DNA of 64,000 nt, from positions 1,736,001-1,800,000 of the forward strand of contig NZ_CP034759.1 in assembly GCF_004295665.1 (NCBI RefSeq). Reading direction: 5' to 3'. This document shows positions 28,755 to 38,378 of the stretch, piece after piece. The first letter of the stretch is position 1, and every line of letters begins with the position of its first letter. The position numbers were made by a program, and so were the translations under genes. The DNA comes from Litorilituus sediminis. Its GTDB lineage: Bacteria; Pseudomonadota; Gammaproteobacteria; Enterobacterales; Alteromonadaceae. The notes below the pieces were generated by a model. The model did no database searches and was not told where the DNA came from. It saw only the letters and a program-made list of their open reading frames with translations.

Positions 28755-28948
28755 GAATTGGTTTTCCTGATACGACTAACACGCAGGTAAAATGCGGTTA
28801 AATGAATTATTTTCTGAGCATTTTTTATCGGATATTCATTCTCAATAAAAACTGCCTATTATTTATCTGTTTACTGCCTTTTTAAGCTCGTTATAGCTTA
28901 GCTGATTCTCGCATGGGAAAAAATAGTTAAGGCTAAATAAACTGTGAA

Positions 28949-30274
28949 TTATTCAACGCCACTGTCTTGACTACGCCTTTCCTGCTCATGGGCAATTTTG
29001 TTATAACTGACAACACAGTTTCGCCCTTGCTCTTTTGCTTGATACATAGCTAAGTCAGCGCAATGTATTAACTCATCAAAGCTCATGTTGCTGTGTGTCA
29101 TACTTGCTAAACCGATACTCACCGTCACTTTTTGCTCGCTAGGTAAATAATCAAAACTCGCCTGTGATATTTTCTCATTAATCCGTTCAGCAATAGCTTT
29201 TGCTTTATTGTAATCAGCATAAGGTAAAAGGGCGGCAAACTCTTCACCACCAATACGAGCAAAAACATCGCGAGAGCGCATGGTTTCACCAACTAATTGC
29301 GCACATTTTACCAGTACTTGATCACCAATATGGTGGCCAAAATTATCATTGATTTTTTTAAAGTGATCTAAGTCGAGTAGTAACACGGTAAAGTCGCTTG
29401 GCTTATTAGCAAAGTCTGCTATTAATTTATGGCCTTGTTCAAACAGGGTGTTACGGTTATACACTTGCGTTAACGCATCTATTTTGGTTAGCTGCAATAA
29501 TTTATTGCGCACTTTTACCTGCCTAAAAAGCAGTAAAATGAAGACAAAGGTTGTCGCCAAAATCGCGATAAAATTATAACGACGTTGCTGTTTTTGTGCT
29601 TGCTGCTCAGCGATACGCCTGGCCTTACTTTCATTTTGCGAAATCAGTATTTCATTAAGCTCAACCTTTTTCTCTACCTCAATGTTTTGTTTGAGCGAGT
29701 CAATCATCTGTTGGCGTTTGCTTTTTCGATACTGCTGATATTTTTTTAAATACTCACGTCGTTGTAAAAATGCTTGCTGGTAATCGGCTTGTTCCGCATA
29801 AAGTTGCGCTAAATGATGATGCAGTTGCGAAAATATTGGCGCAGATAATTGTGCGTCAGGTATATGTTCGAATAATTGTTCTGCGCTTTGAAATAGCTCA
29901 GTTGCTTGCAAATATTGCTGATTACTTTTCGCAGTTAACGCCTTAGCAATGAGTAACAAACATTGCTCAGCATAATTGTACGAAGCAATAAGGTCTGATA
30001 ATCGGGTTATTGTTTGCTGAGTATCAACTTGGTCATGCTCACTGTCATTTAACAAGCTAATTAAAGATATTAATTGCGGGTCAATAGATAACTCAGCTAC
30101 GGGTGCTAGCGCCGAAAGCTGGGAGACGTTTTTTTTCTCTTGCGCTATATCACTTTGTTGAGCCAGCGTTAATGAACTAAACAATAATGAGCTAAGCAAT
30201 AATGAACTAAGCAATATTGGCACAAGTAAGACAAGGCGTAAGTAATCACGAACATAGGCTAAGTTCATCCGCAC
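28949..30274 (-). CDS. diguanylate cyclase with N-terminal signal/helical sensor region
   Basis: 441 residues. An N-terminal hydrophobic signal (about 10-38) contains an in-frame 15-base tandem repeat (LLSSL-like units). A helical, TPR-like periplasmic region (about 45-215) follows, rich in Gln and Leu, with a coiled coil (185-225). One membrane helix (about 226-247) precedes the GGDEF domain. The active site GGEEF is intact (342-346), with the inhibitory RxxD (RSRD) five residues upstream. Its start overlaps the end of the preceding cyclase gene by 10 bases, so translation is likely coupled. Confidence 0.9.
   Translation of the reverse strand: MRMNLAYVRDYLRLVLLVPILLSSLLLSSLLFSSLTLAQQSDIAQEKKNVSQLSALAPVAELSIDPQLISLISLLNDSEHDQVDTQQTITRLSDLIASYNYAEQCLLLIAKALTAKSNQQYLQATELFQSAEQLFEHIPDAQLSAPIFSQLHHHLAQLYAEQADYQQAFLQRREYLKKYQQYRKSKRQQMIDSLKQNIEVEKKVELNEILISQNESKARRIAEQQAQKQQRRYNFIAILATTFVFILLLFRQVKVRNKLLQLTKIDALTQVYNRNTLFEQGHKLIADFANKPSDFTVLLLDLDHFKKINDNFGHHIGDQVLVKCAQLVGETMRSRDVFARIGGEEFAALLPYADYNKAKAIAERINEKISQASFDYLPSEQKVTVSIGLASMTHSNMSFDELIHCADLAMYQAKEQGRNCVVSYNKIAHEQERRSQDSGVE
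30171..30215. repeat. three tandem 15-base repeats inside a signal-peptide coding region
   Basis: Three head-to-tail copies at 30171-30185, 30186-30200 and 30201-30215, of the form AATGARCTAARCAAT on the plus strand. The unit is five codons, so copy-number change would keep the frame and lengthen or shorten the hydrophobic core of the cyclase signal peptide. Confidence 0.85.
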
Positions 30275-32238
30275 ACCCTATCCCTGCCCTGAGCCTTTGC
30301 TTGATATAATCTCTCATCAGCAGTATTAATAAGGCTTAATAAATCCCCTTTCTCATGTGCTTGCTTACTGGCAACACCAATACTTACGGTAACTTTTTCA
30401 AGCGATGTCATCGGCCAAGTTATCTCAGCAATAGCCACTCGTAATCGCTCAGCAATGATCTTGGCCTGCGCCAGCGATGTTTTCGGCAAAAGGACAATAA
30501 ACTCTTCGCCACCATAACGGCCAAAAATATCAGTTTTACGCATCATAATTTGCCCTAGCTTTGATATTTCAACCAAGACACTATCCCCCTGACGATGGCC
30601 GAGGTTGTCGTTAATTTGCTTAAAATGATCAATATCAATCATTAATACGCTATAAGCGAATTCTTTTTGGCAAGCCAAAGCAAGTGATTTATTTCCCTGA
30701 TGTATTAAGCTACGCCTATTTACTACGCCAGTTAATGGATCGACACTTGAAGCAATTTTTAATTTTTTCTTGCCTTGTAGTAACTTAACCAGTAACCAAG
30801 CAAATGCTAACGCTGCTAATGCACTTAACAATAAATAGATATTTTCTTCTTCATTAGCTATTTTCGCTTGAGTTAATGCCGCTTCATGCAATAAGTTTTG
30901 ATCTTGCAATGCCTTATTACGCGCATCTGCCTGTTCACTTTCTAAATGCAAGCGTACTTGTTCAACTGAGCGAGTATCTTCTTTATCATCCATGGCAGCA
31001 ATATCAAGTAGTACTTGGGTTTTTAACTGATAGGCTTGTTCAAACTGTTGTTGTTCAAACAAGGTATTCGCTCTTAAATTATGTAAGCTAATGATACTGT
31101 GCTTTTGTAGTGAACTTAACTGACTTTGTTCGGCCAACATAGCCTCTGCTTTATCAATACTCACTAAGGTTTTGTCATACTGTTTTAACTCAAACAAAAT
31201 AAATGCTTGGTTGATATAAAACTGCACTAACACACTGTGTTGCTCAGTAAAGTCAATAAACTGCTTGGCTTGCATCAGGTATTGATAAGCAGCTTCTGGA
31301 TTACTCTCTTCCTGCTCTAAATGCGCCCAAGCCATACCTGAATAAACACCATACAAGATCTCACTATCCGATGAAGTGTTTTTTGACTCAGCTATGATGG
31401 TTTTAAATACAGCAATGGCCTGAGCATAGCGCTCATTGCTATTATGATTGATGGCAATGTTATGTAAGCTATTCAGCGCTGCATGAAGCTTACCTGCCTT
31501 TTTAAAGTGTGCATACGCTTGCTGATAATAAGCCATAGACTGCTTATCTTGTTGCAAGTAGGAATATAAGATGCCTAGCTCTGAATTGACCGAGCCTTTA
31601 AGCTCTTCATCACTGGTTTGCTCGGCAATATTAAAGGCATCATTTAACACCACCAAAGAGCGCTCATAATCATCACTCAAGTAATAAATAGCGCCAAGAT
31701 TAATTAAGCCATAGGCAATAAACACTTTATTATGTAGTGATTCGGCAACTTCTAAGCCTTTTTTATAATCTTCTCTGGCATCAGGAATATGACCTAAGCT
31801 CTCAAAGGCAAAACCTCGAATATATAAAAGCTCAGTAATTTTTATGCTAGGGCTGGCAAGTTGTTTCGCTATATTTAGCCCTTGATTTGCCGTTGTCTTA
31901 CCTTGAGTATACTGGCCTTGTTCAACGTAAATTTCTGCAAGCAATTTATAATATAACAGCTGCTGCTTGATACTAAGTTCACTAACCAGTGGCTGATAAA
32001 CTATAAGTCGCTTAAGTGCCAGCGTTAAATTTGTATCAATGAGTTGCTCAACACGTGACGCATCAGTATTAAAATGCTCTATATTGACTTGCTTAGCAAA
32101 AGCAAAAGGAAGGTTTAAGACGATAACTATTAACCCAGTCAAAAGCTGAGTTAATAGTCTGCTGGGGGTAAAGTTGCTAAAAATCACACTAAACCACAGC
32201 CATATCACCCTTAGTTTGCAGCCACTCCTTTCTGTCAT
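30265..32238 (-). CDS. TPR-containing diguanylate cyclase
   Basis: Up to 657 residues. A signal-like hydrophobic segment ends at LNLPFAFA. TPR repeats follow (about 70-440; LINLGAIYYLSDDYERSLVVL, NSELGILYSYLQQDKQSMAYY), then a coiled coil, one membrane helix (about 465-487), and a GGDEF domain with intact GGEEF (576-580) and inhibitory RKTD upstream. The TPRs should lie in the periplasm and sense a protein or peptide (inference). The ATG at 32238 overlaps parE by 50 bases; a GTG at 32187, one base after the parE stop, gives a better signal peptide and is an equally likely start. Confidence 0.88.
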   Translation of the reverse strand: MTERSGCKLRVIWLWFSVIFSNFTPSRLLTQLLTGLIVIVLNLPFAFAKQVNIEHFNTDASRVEQLIDTNLTLALKRLIVYQPLVSELSIKQQLLYYKLLAEIYVEQGQYTQGKTTANQGLNIAKQLASPSIKITELLYIRGFAFESLGHIPDAREDYKKGLEVAESLHNKVFIAYGLINLGAIYYLSDDYERSLVVLNDAFNIAEQTSDEELKGSVNSELGILYSYLQQDKQSMAYYQQAYAHFKKAGKLHAALNSLHNIAINHNSNERYAQAIAVFKTIIAESKNTSSDSEILYGVYSGMAWAHLEQEESNPEAAYQYLMQAKQFIDFTEQHSVLVQFYINQAFILFELKQYDKTLVSIDKAEAMLAEQSQLSSLQKHSIISLHNLRANTLFEQQQFEQAYQLKTQVLLDIAAMDDKEDTRSVEQVRLHLESEQADARNKALQDQNLLHEAALTQAKIANEEENIYLLLSALAALAFAWLLVKLLQGKKKLKIASSVDPLTGVVNRRSLIHQGNKSLALACQKEFAYSVLMIDIDHFKQINDNLGHRQGDSVLVEISKLGQIMMRKTDIFGRYGGEEFIVLLPKTSLAQAKIIAERLRVAIAEITWPMTSLEKVTVSIGVASKQAHEKGDLLSLINTADERLYQAKAQGRDRVCG

Positions 32239-34075
32239 TACTGCGCTTTTTAGAAAGTAACATATCCATTAATTCCATAGTATCACTATGCTCATCAACG
32301 GTGAGTTGCACCAAACGGCGGGTATTTGGATCCATTGTTGTTTCGCGTAATTGAACTGGGTTCATTTCACCCAAGCCTTTAAAGCGCTGAACATTCACTT
32401 TGCCGCGCTTTTTCTCTGCTTCTATTCTGTCTAAAATACCATCTTTTTCCGCTTCATCGAGCGCATAGAAAACTTCTTTGCCTAAATCAATGCGGTATAA
32501 CGGTGGCATAGCAACATAAACATGGCCTGCTTGTACAAGCGGCAGAAAATGCTGAGTAAATAGCGCACAGAGCAAGGTGGCAATATGTAAACCATCGGAG
32601 TCAGCATCAGCAAGAATACAGATTTTGCCGTAACGTAATTCTGATAAATCATCACTGTCAGGATCTATCCCTAAGGCAACAGAGATATCATGCACTTCTT
32701 GTGAGGCAAGAATTTGCCCTGAATCAACTTCCCATGTGTTAAGTATTTTACCACGCAGCGGCATAATGGCTTGATATTCTCTATCGCGCGCTTGCTTAGC
32801 ACTACCGCCAGCAGAGTCACCTTCCACTAAGAATAATTCGGTTAAATTAATATCTTGGCTGCCACAATCCGTTAGCTTGCCTGGTAATGCTGGGCCTTGG
32901 GTAACCTTTTTACGTACGACTTTTTTGCTGGCACGCATACGCTTTTGCGCATTGCTAATACAAAATTCTGCCAACGCTTCAGCTATTTCTGTATGTTCAT
33001 TTAACCATAAACTAAAGGCATCTTTTACTACGCCTGTTACAAATGCAGCACATTGCCTTGACGATAAACGCTCTTTCGTTTGCCCGGCAAATTGAGGGTC
33101 TTGCATTTTTATCGATAAAATATAGCTACATTTATCCCAGATATCATCTGGCGTTAATTTAACGCCGCGCGGGATAATATTTCTAAACTCACAAAACTCG
33201 CGCATTGACTCTAACAAGCCTTGACGCAAACCATTAACGTGCGTACCACCAGCTATGGTTGGAATTAAGTTAACATAGCTTTCACCTAGACCTTCACCGC
33301 CTTCTGGCAACCAGGTTACCGCCCAATCAACGGCTTCATGTTGCGATGAAAAGCTACCAACAAAAGGATCTTCAGGTAAGTTAACATAATCTTTAACCGA
33401 CTCTTTTAAATAATCAGTTAAACCATCTTCATAACACCACTGATACTTTTTATCTTCGGTTTTATCATGAAACTTTATCGTTAAACCGGGGCACAATACC
33501 GCTTTGGCTTTTAATAAATGCGTTAGCCTTAATACGGAAAACTTCGGTGAATCAAAATAGCTGGCATCCGGCCAAAATTTTACTTTAGTACCGGTATTTC
33601 GTTTACCGACAGTGCCGGTTTCTCTTAGCGCTTCAACTTTTTCGCCGTTTTCAAAAGCCATTTCAAATACTTTACTGTCACGCTTAACCGTCACATCAAC
33701 ACGCGTTGATAAAGCATTGACTACTGAAATACCTACCCCGTGTAAACCACCTGAAAATTGATAGTTTTTATTTGAAAACTTACCACCTGCGTGTAATTTG
33801 CTGAAAATTAGCTCAACACCTGAGACCCCTTCTTCAGGGTGAATGTCTGTTGGCATACCACGACCATCATCAATAACTTCCAATGATTGATCTTTATCTA
33901 AAATCACTAAAATGTTTTGCGCATGCCCAGCTAGTGCTTCATCAACTGAGTTATCAATAACCTCTTGACCTAAGTGGTTTGGCCTTGTGGTGTCGGTATA
34001 CATGCCCGGACGTCTTCTTACTGGCTCTAGGCCACTTAAGACTTCAATGGATTCTGAGTTATATTGATCAGTCAT
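32189..34075 (-). CDS. parE: DNA topoisomerase IV subunit B
   Basis: 628 residues. The GHKL ATPase domain has VIDDGRGMPTDIHP and GGLHGVGISVVNALS. The transducer is followed by the Toprim domain EGDSAGGSAKQ ... PLRGKILN and the DADSDGLHI metal site. The C-terminal QRFKGLGEMNPVQL motif is present. It pairs with ParC, encoded 3.4 kb downstream on the same strand after two diguanylate cyclase genes. The length and order after yqiA match the enterobacterial arrangement. Confidence 0.98.
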   Translation of the reverse strand: MTDQYNSESIEVLSGLEPVRRRPGMYTDTTRPNHLGQEVIDNSVDEALAGHAQNILVILDKDQSLEVIDDGRGMPTDIHPEEGVSGVELIFSKLHAGGKFSNKNYQFSGGLHGVGISVVNALSTRVDVTVKRDSKVFEMAFENGEKVEALRETGTVGKRNTGTKVKFWPDASYFDSPKFSVLRLTHLLKAKAVLCPGLTIKFHDKTEDKKYQWCYEDGLTDYLKESVKDYVNLPEDPFVGSFSSQHEAVDWAVTWLPEGGEGLGESYVNLIPTIAGGTHVNGLRQGLLESMREFCEFRNIIPRGVKLTPDDIWDKCSYILSIKMQDPQFAGQTKERLSSRQCAAFVTGVVKDAFSLWLNEHTEIAEALAEFCISNAQKRMRASKKVVRKKVTQGPALPGKLTDCGSQDINLTELFLVEGDSAGGSAKQARDREYQAIMPLRGKILNTWEVDSGQILASQEVHDISVALGIDPDSDDLSELRYGKICILADADSDGLHIATLLCALFTQHFLPLVQAGHVYVAMPPLYRIDLGKEVFYALDEAEKDGILDRIEAEKKRGKVNVQRFKGLGEMNPVQLRETTMDPNTRRLVQLTVDEHSDTMELMDMLLSKKRSNDRKEWLQTKGDMAVV

Positions 34076-34154
34076 AGAAATTTATAGTTATTAGCAGTGG
34101 TTAAAGATGTTTTGCATAAAAGCGGTAATGATTATATTACTTTCAAGCTTATGC

Positions 34155-34745
34155 CTATGTTAATTGAAAAAAGTCGACAATGGCAGCTAAGTTTTTCTCA
34201 TAGCCGACAAAACTATGATCACCACCTTGTTGCACAATTAACCGACAATGCTGATATTTGTCAACGGCTTGTTGATAATCTAACACTTCATCACCTGTTT
34301 GTACCATAACAAGGTAATTATTTTTTTGTTTACAATCAACACTAGGCGCTGCCTGCTCCAATGCTTTTAGTTGGCTCATGTGCTCTGCCCTGACAAAAAA
34401 TACTTCCTCAGTATAGGGATTTTTCTGCTCACCGATATAATCAGCCAGTAACTCGTAAGGTTTCACCGCAGGATTGACTAACACGGCTTTTAATTGAAAT
34501 TTCTCACTTAAATAATTTGAAAAATAACCGCCTAATGATGAGCCTATTAAATGCCAAGTACAGTCTTGTTCGCTATAAATAATATCTTCGAGTTGTGTTA
34601 TTGCATCAATGGGCGTTGTTGCTAACTGTGGACAATAAAAGCCAACGTTTGGTAAATGCTTAGCTAAATAAGCCTTGGTTTGCTCGGCCTTAACCGATAA
34701 CGGTGAAGAGTTAAAACCGTGAACATATAAAACATTATGACGCAT
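34155..34745 (-). CDS. yqiA: YqiA-like esterase
   Basis: 196 residues, a compact alpha/beta hydrolase. Visible motifs are the oxyanion segment VHGFNSSP (8-15), nucleophile elbow GSSLGGY (near residue 70) and a C-terminal GGDHSF with the catalytic histidine. E. coli YqiA hydrolyses acyl-CoA and short esters in vitro; the in vivo role is unknown. It lies directly upstream of parE, as in E. coli, and 26 bases after cpdA. Confidence 0.93.
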   Translation of the reverse strand: MRHNVLYVHGFNSSPLSVKAEQTKAYLAKHLPNVGFYCPQLATTPIDAITQLEDIIYSEQDCTWHLIGSSLGGYFSNYLSEKFQLKAVLVNPAVKPYELLADYIGEQKNPYTEEVFFVRAEHMSQLKALEQAAPSVDCKQKNNYLVMVQTGDEVLDYQQAVDKYQHCRLIVQQGGDHSFVGYEKNLAAIVDFFQLT

Positions 34746-34771
34746 GTCGCACCTTAAACATAAAAAGCTAA

Positions 34772-35536
34772 CTAAAGTGAAATAGCTTCACTTTGCAGTG
34801 TGCCATCGGCAAATAAATTAAATAGCCTATAACTAGGCCCCACAGGTAAAGCACTAACGCCATCCACACTTGGGTCAAATTGAATAGAGGTTGCTGGACA
34901 AGTAAACACAGGAACACTTTGTTCCCGCTGCTGACTGTACGCGGCATACTCACCGGCACTATGCACATGCCCACAAGCAATACCCTTAATAGTGCTGGCA
35001 TTTGCTATAACTTGCCAAAATTCCTCTTTATTTTCTAAACCATGACGATCAATAAAATAACCCACATCTATCGGATGATGATGCATAAATAACAGCTGAT
35101 GCTTTTCTATTGCATCTAGCTTATTTAATTGCTCAAGCTGAACATTACCTGCTGGCGTATTACTTTTGCTATCAATTAATTGCACCCGCCAAAATTCATT
35201 TTCAATAAATTTTGCAGAGCTAAAAGGATAATTAACAAGATATTTATCTAGCAAAGCATATTCATCATGATTACCAGCTAAATATAATACTGGTACGTTA
35301 ATATCTGCTCGATAAACAGCATTAGCAAAATTCTCATACGAACAAACAGTATGATCTTGGCTTAAGTCGCCAGTAAAAACCACATAGTCGATATGTTCAC
35401 GAGTGGCGATATCAGCAAGAACTGTCAATAAGTTTTGATAAACATTCACACCACAATGCAAGCCGTTTTTATCGGCAAACAAATGACTATCACTCATTTG
35501 AGCAATACGTAATGGGCTTGAGTGAGAAGACTGCAT
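34772..35536 (-). CDS. cpdA: 3',5'-cyclic-AMP phosphodiesterase
   Basis: 254 residues, class III phosphodiesterase fold with the dinuclear metal motifs SDSHLF, GDLSQD, GNHDE, HHHP and GHVHSA in order. CpdA degrades cAMP and so lowers CRP activity. Position between yqiB and yqiA supports the assignment over other calcineurin-like enzymes. No signal peptide. Confidence 0.93.
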   Translation of the reverse strand: MQSSHSSPLRIAQMSDSHLFADKNGLHCGVNVYQNLLTVLADIATREHIDYVVFTGDLSQDHTVCSYENFANAVYRADINVPVLYLAGNHDEYALLDKYLVNYPFSSAKFIENEFWRVQLIDSKSNTPAGNVQLEQLNKLDAIEKHQLLFMHHHPIDVGYFIDRHGLENKEEFWQVIANASTIKGIACGHVHSAGEYAAYSQQREQSVPVFTCPATSIQFDPSVDGVSALPVGPSYRLFNLFADGTLQSEAISL

Positions 35537-35572
35537 AATTAAGATATTTTTAAATAATTGTTTATCTAGAAA

Positions 35573-36061
35573 CTAGGACTGAAATTGCACCGCAACATCA
35601 ACTTGCCCCATTTCAAGGCAAAGGTGCAACCATTCATTAAGAAACTGATTGATTTGATTCTTTTCATCTTGCTGGTGCATATGTGTATTAGGGTAGTCAT
35701 ACCTAGGCTTAATTTGTCTAATGCCTTGACTACTTATGACTTCTGCCATACGGGCATCATGATACAGACGCACCACCATGCTTGGCTGAATTAACTTACT
35801 GAGTTTGACACAAGCACTGTTTTCTGAATTTTGAGCAAAAGTGAGTAAACTTGTATAACGCGTTACTTCAGTGATGGTGATAGCATATGATAAATGCTCT
35901 GAGATAAAAAAATGACGTTGCTCGTACAACTTAGTCTTATCAGCCAATAACTTAAGCAACAACATATAGTTATTAGAGCACAATTGCATCAAGCTCACTA
36001 GGTTAGGCTGATAACGACTCTGCTGATTGTTTTTTTCATTTTTCTTTAAAAAAAAGCTCAT
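35573..36061 (-). CDS. yqiB: DUF1249 family protein YqiB
   Basis: 162 residues of the DUF1249 family, known from E. coli YqiB. NLVSLMQLCSNNYMLLLKLL and the MAEVISSQGIRQIKPRYDYPN segment are the conserved blocks. No biochemical function is established. Its constant position between nudF and cpdA points to an operon role. Confidence 0.9.
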   Translation of the reverse strand: MSFFLKKNEKNNQQSRYQPNLVSLMQLCSNNYMLLLKLLADKTKLYEQRHFFISEHLSYAITITEVTRYTSLLTFAQNSENSACVKLSKLIQPSMVVRLYHDARMAEVISSQGIRQIKPRYDYPNTHMHQQDEKNQINQFLNEWLHLCLEMGQVDVAVQFQS

Positions 36062-36156
36062 CTACCTCCCCCGTATACTTATATGGCTTATATGCTTCAA
36101 CGCTAAAATAGCATTGTACCTGATTTGATCTAACTATGGCAGTGCCAGCAACTTTA

Positions 36157-36795
36157 CTATGCTAAGCCCTTATAATTTAGTGCTAACCATTGCAAGGCAA
36201 TTATGGTTGCGGCATTGGTAATTTTTCCTTCAGATAATAATGTTAGCGCCTGCTCTCGAGTGACAAGATGTAACAAAATATCTTCATGTTCATCATCTAA
36301 GCCACAAACTCGCCCTGCCTTAATCTCATCAGCATTAATTTTCGCCCAATACAAGTGAATTGACTCGCTCATGCCGCCAGGGCTAGATAAATATTCCATA
36401 ATAGGTTGAATATCTTGTTCATTGAGCTGTAAATCAGCTTCCTCTTTCGCTTCCCTTATGGCTACATCTACTGGCTTTTCTTGCTCATTAAACATGCCGG
36501 CAATAAACTCTAGCAACCATGGGCTATCGGCTCTACGTAGTGCCCCAGGCCTAAACTGCTCAATCAGTAATAGCTTATCTTGTACGGGATCATAAGGCAT
36601 AACCACAACCGCATCACCGCGTTCAAATATTTCTCGATGAATAAGCTCACTTTGACCGCCATTAAATAACTTATGCGACAGTTGATACTCATTCATTTTA
36701 AAAAAGCCATGATACTTGCAAGTCACTTGGCTAACGATAACGTCATCTTGATGAAAGCGTCTAATTGCCTCTGTGCTTTTTTTCATATTATTCAC
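36157..36795 (-). CDS. nudF: ADP-ribose pyrophosphatase (Nudix)
   Basis: 212 residues. NudF hydrolyses ADP-ribose to AMP and ribose 5-phosphate. The Nudix box runs from Gly100 to about Leu122 (G-x5-E-x7-REAKEEADL), with Glu115, Glu118 and Glu119 available for metal. The conserved glycine of the consensus (EExGU) is Asp121 here. An ATG at 36786 (MKKSTEAIRRF) is an alternative start. The gene is divergent from tolC, as in E. coli, and heads the yqiB-cpdA-yqiA-parE series. Confidence 0.93.
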   Translation of the reverse strand: MNNMKKSTEAIRRFHQDDVIVSQVTCKYHGFFKMNEYQLSHKLFNGGQSELIHREIFERGDAVVVMPYDPVQDKLLLIEQFRPGALRRADSPWLLEFIAGMFNEQEKPVDVAIREAKEEADLQLNEQDIQPIMEYLSSPGGMSESIHLYWAKINADEIKAGRVCGLDDEHEDILLHLVTREQALTLLSEGKITNAATIIALQWLALNYKGLA

Positions 36796-36971
36796 GCGAA
36801 ATTCCCTAAAGTTGCCATTAATGTATGAATAAAGTTGGTTAACTATAATAATTTGTTACACTAGTAAACAGTTATTTTATTTGGTTAAAGTAAAAAATTC
36901 TGTAACATTACAGGGTATAAAAACAACATATAAAACTATGGGTGCATGTGCACACAAGGAATACCTTACTC

Positions 36972-38312
36972 ATGAAAAAATCACTAAGTACATTAATTAT
37001 AGCGATAGCAAGTGCTGTTTCTAGCACAAACGCTCACGCTGATGACTTATTGTCAGTTTACCAACAAGCATTACTCAATGATCCTGTTGTGTTAAAAGCA
37101 CAAGCGCAATTTAAAGTAGTGCAGGAAGATATCGAGCAAGCTCGTGCAGTATTGCTTCCACAAATCAGTGCCTCAGGCAGTTATGCCGACGGTGAAAGAG
37201 AAGATTACAGTCGCCTTACGCAAGAGGTCAGCACAACCGAGTTTTCCTCACTTGGTTATGGCGCGAAATTAAATATGCAGTTATACCATCATGACAGCTG
37301 GTTACGCCTAAACAATGCAGAAAAAGCAGCACACCAAAGTGATTTAACTTATCAAGTTGCCAAGCAAGACTTGATCACTCGTGTCACTAAAGCATATTTT
37401 GACTTATTAAGCGCTAAAGACGATTTAGTGTTTGCCAAAGCAGAAAAAGAAGCCATTGCTCGTCAATTAGAGCAAACTAAACAGCGCTTTTCAGTTGGCT
37501 TAACAGCGATCACCGATGTACATGAAGCACAAGCGCAATATGATAGCGCGGTAACCGAAGAAATTCGTGCAGAAAATGCTATCTATCAAGCAGAAGAAGA
37601 GCTTCGTGTGATCACTAATGCTTACCCGAAAAATGTTAGTATTTTAAATACCGAGCGCTTTAGTACTAACCCGCCAGTACCAAATAGCGCGAACGAATGG
37701 CAAGCTAAAGCAGAAGCTAAAAACCTTGATTTGATTGCCGCAAAAGTAGGTATTGATATTGCACAAGATAATATTGATATTGCACGTGCAGGCCATTACC
37801 CAACGCTTGATTTTGGTGCGGAATACAACAATAAAGATACTGACACTAATTCGCCATTACCTGATGGTCCAGATCTAAATGATTACTCAATTGGCGTAAG
37901 CTTAAACGTACCAATTTATTCTGGTGGTGCAATTCAAAGCTCTGTTCGTCAAGCGCAAAGCCGCTTTGTTGCAGCAAGCCAAGATTTATCATTAACACAC
38001 CGTAGCGTTGTACGTGAAACGCGTAACGCCTACAACACGGTTATTGCTGCCATTTCTGCCATCAAAGCTTTTGAACAATCTGTACTTTCAGCGCAAAAAG
38101 CACTAGAAGCAACAGAAGCAGGCTTTGAAGTAGGTACACGTACTATTGTTGATGTACTAGACAGTACACGTAACCTTTACAATGCTAAGCGCAACTTATC
38201 TTCAACACGTTACGGCTATATTCAAAACGTTTTATTATTAAAACGTGCTGCAGGTACCATAACGGATAAAGATATTAATGCTATTAACTCAGGTTTAATG
38301 CCTGCTCAGTAA
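36972..38312 (+). CDS. tolC: TolC-type outer-membrane efflux channel
   Basis: 446 residues from the ATG at 36972 (MKKSLSTLI), with AAGGA upstream; the frame also opens at 36942 but that start would spoil the signal peptide (ending AHA-DD). The repeat of two outer-membrane efflux domains is clear (DLLSVYQQALLNDPVVLKAQ at the N-terminus and the equivalent DLIAAKVGIDIAQDNIDIARAG near residue 250). The trimeric channel works with type I secretion and RND/MFS pumps such as the HlyD-type adaptor at the window start. Divergent from nudF; terminator downstream. Confidence 0.96.
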   Translation: MKKSLSTLIIAIASAVSSTNAHADDLLSVYQQALLNDPVVLKAQAQFKVVQEDIEQARAVLLPQISASGSYADGEREDYSRLTQEVSTTEFSSLGYGAKLNMQLYHHDSWLRLNNAEKAAHQSDLTYQVAKQDLITRVTKAYFDLLSAKDDLVFAKAEKEAIARQLEQTKQRFSVGLTAITDVHEAQAQYDSAVTEEIRAENAIYQAEEELRVITNAYPKNVSILNTERFSTNPPVPNSANEWQAKAEAKNLDLIAAKVGIDIAQDNIDIARAGHYPTLDFGAEYNNKDTDTNSPLPDGPDLNDYSIGVSLNVPIYSGGAIQSSVRQAQSRFVAASQDLSLTHRSVVRETRNAYNTVIAAISAIKAFEQSVLSAQKALEATEAGFEVGTRTIVDVLDSTRNLYNAKRNLSSTRYGYIQNVLLLKRAAGTITDKDINAINSGLMPAQ

Positions 38313-38333
38313 GTCAACTACACAATCGCATTA

Positions 38334-38358
38334 AAAAAGGCAGCGTCGCTGCCTTTTT
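38334..38358. terminator. bidirectional rho-independent terminator after tolC
   Basis: Stem AAAAAGGCAGCG / CGCTGCCTTTTT with a tiny loop and T runs on both strands, between tolC and the convergent glycosyltransferase. Confidence 0.9.
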
Positions 38359-38378
38359 AGTTTCTCAAGGTGAAATAT

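Noticed and set aside
30265-32238. parE and cyclase overlap as a programmed frameshift fusion
   Set aside because: ParE ends normally (KGDMAVV) at its usual length and the cyclase has its own signal-like start; no slippery sequence was seen.
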